From NCBI GenBank assembly GCA_903874585.1, contig CAIQSY010000025.1, positions 1 through 19,478 on the forward strand: 19,478 nucleotides of DNA, in the 5' to 3' direction. The notes beneath the pieces are model-generated. The model was not told the origin of the DNA. It worked only from the letters and a program-made list of their open reading frames with translations, and ran no database searches. Origin of the DNA: an uncultured Chlorobiaceae bacterium. Its GTDB lineage: Bacteria > Bacteroidota > Chlorobiia > Chlorobiales > Chlorobiaceae. Positions within the stretch are counted from its first letter, which is position 1. Each line of letters starts with the position of its first letter. Both the position numbers and the translations under genes were made by a program. This document shows, one piece after another, positions 14,974 through 19,478 of this stretch.

Positions 14974-16362
14974 ATGGATATCAAGGGTAAAAAAATATCG
15001 GTCATTGGCGCGGGCAAAAGCGGAATTGCGGCTGCGGAGTTGCTCGTTCGCCAGGGAGCATCAGTGCTGGTGAGCGACATTGGCAGTATTAATGAGCTAA
15101 CGCGCGTGCATCTTCAGGAGTTGCAGATTCACTATGAAGAGTGTGGTCATACCGAGAGCGTTTATGATGCCGATTTCTGTGTACTGAGTCCCGGTATTCC
15201 GCCGCATGTGCCTGTGGTACAAGCCATGCAGTCGCGCGGCATTCCTCTCTACAGCGAAATTGAGATTGCAAGTCGCTTTTGTCGCGCTCGAATTGTCGGC
15301 ATTACCGGCACCGATGGCAAAACGACGACGTCCACCATCGTCCATCGCCTTTGCGAAGAGGATGGTCGCCGCAACGGTTATCGTTCGTTCAGCGTCGGTA
15401 ATATCGGTATCCCCTTCTCCTCCATGGTGATGGAGATGCACGAAGGTGATGTTGCTGTTGTTGAATTAAGTAGTTACCAGCTTGAGCGCTCCCCAACCTT
15501 TCGCCCTGATGTTTCGGTTATCACCAATATCACACCCGACCATCTCGACCGTTATGGCGGAGAGATGCAGCGGTATGCCGCTGCAAAATTCAGGATTTAC
15601 GCTAATCAGCGTCCGCAAGATACGCTCGTCTATAATGCGGATGATGCGCTGTTGAGCGCTCATTTTACGGCGACAAGCGTCTCTTTTCCGTTCCAGCTCA
15701 TTTCGTTTGGCATGGAGCCTGTTGCTGATAGATTGCGTGATAATCGTACCATTCTCCTCGATAATGAGGTGATTATCGCTCGAACAGCAGTTGGTGATGA
15801 GTCGATTATCGGCACGTCCGAGTTTTTGAAAAACAGTTTCCGTGGTCGGCATAATATCTCCAATGTGCTTGCTGCGGTTGCGGTTGCACGTGCGTTGAAA
15901 ATCTCTCACGAGGCGATTGTTACGGCACTTAAAGCCTTTGAAGGCGTTGAGCATCGTCAGGAATTTGTTAAAACCATTAACGGTGTCGATTGGGTCAACG
16001 ACTCAAAAGCCACCAATCTTAATGCTATGCGGCAGGCGCTTGCCTCGCTGCCGACGACAGCGGTGTTGATCGTCGGCGGAAGAGATAAAGGCAACGACTA
16101 CGCAACCGTTGCTGATCTGGTGCGTGAAAAAATTACGTTCCTTATCGCTCTCGGTGAATCGTCACCAAAAATTATGGCAGCGTTTGATGGTATTGTTCCT
16201 CTTCAAATGGCAAGCTCACTGGTGGAGGCGCTTCGCTTTGCACACGAGATTGCCCTGCCGGGTCAAACTGTGCTCTTTTCGCCCGCGTGTGCCAGCTTTG
16301 ATATGTTTGATAATTTTGAAGATCGCGGTCGGCAGTTTAAACAATGTGTTCATCGTCTCTAA
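14974..16362 (+). CDS. murD: UDP-MurNAc-L-Ala:D-Glu ligase MurD
   Basis: MurD adds D-glutamate to UDP-MurNAc-L-alanine with ATP. The 462-residue enzyme begins with a Rossmann-type UDP-binding domain (VIGAGKSGIAAAELL, 10-24), followed by the ATP loop GITGTDGKTTT (109-119), NITPDHLDRYG, the likely carbamylated lysine in AAAKFRIY, and the C-terminal domain with WVNDSKATNLNA, GGRDKG and the FSPACASFDMFDNFEDRG end motif. Asp in place of Asn in the ATP loop (TDGKTT) is common in MurD. It starts six bases after mraY and ends three bases before ftsW. The Shine-Dalgarno is weak, so translation may rely on coupling. Confidence 0.97.
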   Translation: MDIKGKKISVIGAGKSGIAAAELLVRQGASVLVSDIGSINELTRVHLQELQIHYEECGHTESVYDADFCVLSPGIPPHVPVVQAMQSRGIPLYSEIEIASRFCRARIVGITGTDGKTTTSTIVHRLCEEDGRRNGYRSFSVGNIGIPFSSMVMEMHEGDVAVVELSSYQLERSPTFRPDVSVITNITPDHLDRYGGEMQRYAAAKFRIYANQRPQDTLVYNADDALLSAHFTATSVSFPFQLISFGMEPVADRLRDNRTILLDNEVIIARTAVGDESIIGTSEFLKNSFRGRHNISNVLAAVAVARALKISHEAIVTALKAFEGVEHRQEFVKTINGVDWVNDSKATNLNAMRQALASLPTTAVLIVGGRDKGNDYATVADLVREKITFLIALGESSPKIMAAFDGIVPLQMASSLVEALRFAHEIALPGQTVLFSPACASFDMFDNFEDRGRQFKQCVHRL

Positions 16363-16365
16363 CTT

Positions 16366-17607
16366 ATGGTGACTCCTGATTCTTCTTCGGTAACGTCAGC
16401 CACTCCAGTCACGGTACCTTTGTCGTCGCCCTCGATTGGCGAGGTCATTGCCGGCAAACTGCTGATGCTCATTGTGTTTTTGATGATGTGCATTGGCATT
16501 GTTATTGTTTACAGCAGCGGTGCCGGCTGGGCGGAGACCAAATATGCAAGCTCCGAGTATTTTCTCTGGCGTCAGCTCACCTTTGCCGTGGTGGGATGTT
16601 TTACCGTGCTGCTGGTTGCGCAGATTGATTATCATGTTTTCTGGAAAACCAGTAAGATTATTCTTTTTGCGAGTATTATCCTGCTCACGCTGCTGCTGCT
16701 GCTGAAGTTGGTTGGTATTATTTCCGGTGCTGCGCGATGGATCGGGTTTGGTCCAATTAAATTTCAGGTATCCGATTTTGCTAAATACGCCATTATCTTT
16801 CACTTCTCGCGGCTGATTACCGAAAAACAGTCGTACATCAAGGATCTGCATAACTCCTATTATCCCCTCTTAACCAACTTGATGACGGTTGTTGCCCTTG
16901 TGGCGCTTGAACCAAATTTCAGTACCGCATCGCTCATTGCCATTATTGGCTTTACTCTCATGTTTATTGGCGGTGTCAATGTTCGCTATCTTGTAACCAC
17001 CTTTTCCCTGCTGCTGCCAATTGCAGCGGTGTTTGCCATTGCTGCTCCTTATCGCGTGGCGCGTTTGCTCTCATTTTTCAGCGGGGACGAAAAAGGGTTG
17101 AGCTATCAGGTTGTGCAAGCATTGATCGGGCTTGGTAATGGTGGCTTGTTTGGTCTTGGCATTGGTGCCAGCAAGCAGCGCGATCTCTATCTGCCGCTCT
17201 CCTATAACGACTTTGTTTTTGTTGTTATTGGTGAGGAGTATGGCTTTGTTGGTGCTGTGGCGGTTATCGCTCTTTTTGCGGGATTTTTTATCTGTGGAAT
17301 TATTATTGCCAAACATGCGCCCGATAGTTTTGGCCGATATGTGGCAAGCGGTATCACCATTGCAATTTCGCTGTTTGCCTTTATCAATATTGCTGTAGCG
17401 TGTCATCTGCTGCCGACAACTGGCGTGGCGCTTCCCTTTATCAGCTATGGCGGTACCGCACTTCTTTTTAATTCGCTTGGAGTTGGAATTTTGATGAGTA
17501 TTTCGCGATACAAGAAAAAACAGCTTCAAAAAAGTGCAACACCAGAGGTAGCTGAAAAAGGAATTGAGCGGAGCACTGAAGCGATGAGTGAAGGGAGGAT
17601 TGCATGA
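16366..17607 (+). CDS. ftsW: Septal peptidoglycan polymerase FtsW (SEDS family)
   Basis: FtsW polymerises lipid II into glycan strands at the division site, with FtsI as cross-linking partner. The 413-residue protein has about ten membrane segments after a proline/serine-rich cytoplasmic N-terminus (1-28). Family blocks are ARWIGFGPIKFQ (123-134), GNGGLFGLGIGASKQR (257-272), LPLSYNDFVFVVIGEEYG (276-293, catalytic-loop Asp D282) and PTTGVALPFISYGG. At 136-137 it reads SD where most SEDS proteins have SE, a conservative change. The C-terminal tail (about 380-413) is charged and cytoplasmic. Its stop overlaps the murG start by four bases (ATGA). RodA is an alternative name by sequence, but dcw position favours FtsW. 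Confidence 0.95.
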   Translation: MVTPDSSSVTSATPVTVPLSSPSIGEVIAGKLLMLIVFLMMCIGIVIVYSSGAGWAETKYASSEYFLWRQLTFAVVGCFTVLLVAQIDYHVFWKTSKIILFASIILLTLLLLLKLVGIISGAARWIGFGPIKFQVSDFAKYAIIFHFSRLITEKQSYIKDLHNSYYPLLTNLMTVVALVALEPNFSTASLIAIIGFTLMFIGGVNVRYLVTTFSLLLPIAAVFAIAAPYRVARLLSFFSGDEKGLSYQVVQALIGLGNGGLFGLGIGASKQRDLYLPLSYNDFVFVVIGEEYGFVGAVAVIALFAGFFICGIIIAKHAPDSFGRYVASGITIAISLFAFINIAVACHLLPTTGVALPFISYGGTALLFNSLGVGILMSISRYKKKQLQKSATPEVAEKGIERSTEAMSEGRIA

Positions 17608-18701
17608 AGGTACTCTTTGCCGGTGGCGGTACGGGTGGTCATTTATATCCGGGCATTGCTATGGCTGGAGAGCTGAAAAAGCTTGTGCCCAATGTCGGGA
17701 TATCTTTCGCCGGTACAACCAGCGGTATTGAGGCAACGGAGGTTCCGCGACTTGGCTACAAGCTCCATCTCCTTCCAGTTCGCGGGTTGAAGCGTGGCAA
17801 TGTGTTGGCAAATATGGTTGCCAATGTTGGCGTGCTTGCTGATTTTGCAAGGGCGCTGTGGCTTGCCATGTCGCTTGTCAAGCGTGAAGCGCCCGACGTT
17901 GTTGTCGGCACGGGTGGATTTGTCAGCGCACCGCTGCTGCTTGCGGCACAGCTCATGCGCAAAAAAACGCTCATTCAGGAGCAGAACGCTTTTCCGGGCG
18001 TAACCACCAAACTTCTCTCCGCTCTTGCCAGTGAAGTGCATCTCTCTTTTGAGGATGCGCGAAAATTTCTGCCGAAAAACTCACGAGTATTTGTCTCCGG
18101 CAATCCCGCACGTTCGTTCGAGGGTGAGGATGCCATTCGAGCGCGAACGAATTTTGGGTTGGATGCTTCTCGCCCGACGCTCCTGGTGTTTGGTGGCAGC
18201 CGTGGTGCTCGCGCCATCAACAACGCCGTGCTCAAGCATCTTCGGGAGATTATCGCTTCAGCCAACCTCATCTGGCAAACGGGCGCACTCGATTATGAGC
18301 GCATTAAAGCGCAGCTTTCGCCATCATCATCACTCTGGGTTGCGCCATATATTGAGGAGATGGGTGCAGCATACAGCGCCGCCGATCTGGTACTTTGTCG
18401 GGCAGGCGCGTCGTCTATTGCGGAGTTAACCAATCTCGGCAAACCATCTGTGCTGGTGCCTTATCCCTTTGCCACTGGCGATCATCAGCGTCACAATGCG
18501 CGTGCTTTGGTGACGAATGGAGCCGCTCTTGTGATTGAGGATGATCAACTTGGTGAGCACGTTTCATGGAACAATATTCTTGCGCTTTTGCAGAATCCCG
18601 ACACCTTACGGAAAATGGGTGCAGCGTCACAGAAGCTTGCCTATCCTGATGCGGCTCACCAGCTTGCTTTACGTATTCTTGCGCTTGCACAACCACATTA
18701 A
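17604..18701 (+). CDS. murG: UDP-GlcNAc:lipid I N-acetylglucosaminyltransferase MurG
   Basis: MurG, a peripheral inner-membrane GT-B glycosyltransferase, adds GlcNAc to lipid I to make lipid II. The 365-residue protein has the glycine-rich loop GGGTGGHLYPG (7-17), VVGTGGFVSAP, the IQEQNAFPG block, GGSRGARAIN, and the UDP-GlcNAc-binding CRAGASSIAEL followed by LVPYPFATGDHQRHNA. A good GGAGG precedes the ATG, which overlaps the ftsW stop by four bases. murC begins 13 bases after its stop. Confidence 0.98.
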   Translation: MKVLFAGGGTGGHLYPGIAMAGELKKLVPNVGISFAGTTSGIEATEVPRLGYKLHLLPVRGLKRGNVLANMVANVGVLADFARALWLAMSLVKREAPDVVVGTGGFVSAPLLLAAQLMRKKTLIQEQNAFPGVTTKLLSALASEVHLSFEDARKFLPKNSRVFVSGNPARSFEGEDAIRARTNFGLDASRPTLLVFGGSRGARAINNAVLKHLREIIASANLIWQTGALDYERIKAQLSPSSSLWVAPYIEEMGAAYSAADLVLCRAGASSIAELTNLGKPSVLVPYPFATGDHQRHNARALVTNGAALVIEDDQLGEHVSWNNILALLQNPDTLRKMGAASQKLAYPDAAHQLALRILALAQPH

Positions 18702-18714
18702 TCGAGGAGCATTT

Positions 18715-19478
18715 ATGGAACTTGGCAGAACAAAAAGCGTGCATATTGTTGGAATCGGTGGCGCTGGCATGAGCGCAATCGCAGAGTTGCTTCTGAAGTC
18801 CGGCTTTGGCGTTACAGGCTCTGACCTCTCATCAAGCGATGTTACCGATAAACTTGTTGAGCATGGTGCCGTTATTTATAAAGGGCATAGCGCCGAACAG
18901 GTTGCCTCATGCGATGTGGTTGTTTACTCCTCCGCCATAAGAGCGGACGAGAATGTTGAAATTCTTGCCGCTCAGAAAGCAGGTATTCCTGTTATCAAGC
19001 GTGATGAAATGCTGGGCGAGCTGATGCGCTATAAATATGGCATCTGCATTTCAGGTACGCACGGCAAAACCACCACAACCGCCATGATTGCCACCATGCT
19101 GATCGAAGCAGGCGAGTCGCCGACGGTGATGATTGGTGGTGTTTCGGATTACCTGAAAGGGAGTACCGTGGTTGGCGACGGAAAATTCATGGTAATTGAA
19201 GCCGATGAGTACGACCGTGCTTTCCTCAAGCTGACGCCGACCATTGCCATTGTCAACAGCCTCGAGTCGGAGCACATGGACACCTATGGTACGCTCGATG
19301 AGCTGAAGCAGGCATTTCTCACTTTTGCCAACAAAGTGCCATTTTACGGGCGCGTTATTTGCTGCGTTGACTGGCAGGAGATTCGCAAAATTATTCCCGC
19401 AATGAATCGGCGCTACACAACGTTCGGTCTTGAAGAGCCCGCCGATGTCATGGCGATTGATGTTGTTCTCGAAAAATC
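18715..19478 (+). CDS. murC: UDP-MurNAc:L-alanine ligase MurC, N-terminal part (runs off window)
   Basis: MurC adds the first amino acid, L-alanine, to UDP-MurNAc. The window holds about 254 codons, open to the edge. Visible are the UDP-binding motif HIVGIGGAGMSAIAELL (10-26), GSDLSSSDVT (35-44), VVYSSAI, the ATP loop SGTHGKTTTT (113-122), and EADEYDRAFL, a MurC marker. The NSLESEHMDTYG segment corresponds to the H-x-D block of the central domain. The ATG at 18715 follows GAGGAG at five bases, a strong start. The C-terminal ligase domain and whatever follows (in other bacteria ddl, ftsQ, ftsA, ftsZ) lie outside. Confidence 0.97.
   Translation, partial: MELGRTKSVHIVGIGGAGMSAIAELLLKSGFGVTGSDLSSSDVTDKLVEHGAVIYKGHSAEQVASCDVVVYSSAIRADENVEILAAQKAGIPVIKRDEMLGELMRYKYGICISGTHGKTTTTAMIATMLIEAGESPTVMIGGVSDYLKGSTVVGDGKFMVIEADEYDRAFLKLTPTIAIVNSLESEHMDTYGTLDELKQAFLTFANKVPFYGRVICCVDWQEIRKIIPAMNRRYTTFGLEEPADVMAIDVVLEK

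Noticed and set aside
1..19478. CRISPR array, tRNA or rRNA genes
   Set aside because: No regularly spaced repeats and no tRNA- or rRNA-like stretches were noticed; nearly all DNA outside the few gaps is protein coding.

Overview
The window reads as chromosome of a Gram-negative, meso-diaminopimelate-type bacterium. The gene complement and protein style (PASTA-bearing division transpeptidase, TTG/GTG starts, weak Shine-Dalgarno sites, a rhomboid protease with a short helical tail next to pgk) suggest the Chlorobiota/Bacteroidota side of the tree. A green sulfur bacterium is my best guess. This is inference from remembered family features; no search was run.

Layout. (1) Bases 1-377 are one end of an IS3-family insertion sequence on the minus strand: a complete orfA, the first codons of orfB running off the left edge, an A8-G frameshift site and a terminal end. 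(2) Bases 534-2634 hold a decayed type I restriction enzyme R subunit (hsdR, EcoEI-like). It carries one in-frame stop, two frameshifts and at least three apparent in-frame deletions, and no hsdM or hsdS lies in the window. (3) Bases 2635-3013 have no gene but contain a 139-bp element bounded by 15-bp perfect inverted repeats. (4) Bases 3014-6543 are four minus-strand genes in transcription order aroQ (chorismate mutase), mltG (endolytic murein transglycosylase), pgk (phosphoglycerate kinase) and a rhomboid protease. (5) Bases 6544-6898 are a divergent control region with a three-repeat MraZ-box operator. (6) Bases 6899-19478 are the dcw division and cell-wall cluster on the plus strand: mraZ, rsmH, an ftsL-like gene, ftsI, murE, murF, mraY, murD, ftsW, murG and the start of murC, in the classical order.

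The dcw genes abut or overlap by a few bases and no terminator is visible between them, so they probably form one long transcript controlled by MraZ. Their products build the peptidoglycan precursor in order: MurC, MurD, MurE and MurF add the peptide, MraY and MurG make lipid I and lipid II, and FtsW, FtsI and FtsL polymerise and cross-link at the septum. MltG, which sets glycan chain length, is encoded just across the divergent region, so wall synthesis and trimming genes flank the same control segment.

I found no convincing new biological system. The points most worth checking are the MraZ operator, the 139-bp MITE-like element, the clustered slippage-type lesions in hsdR and the TTG start of murF.
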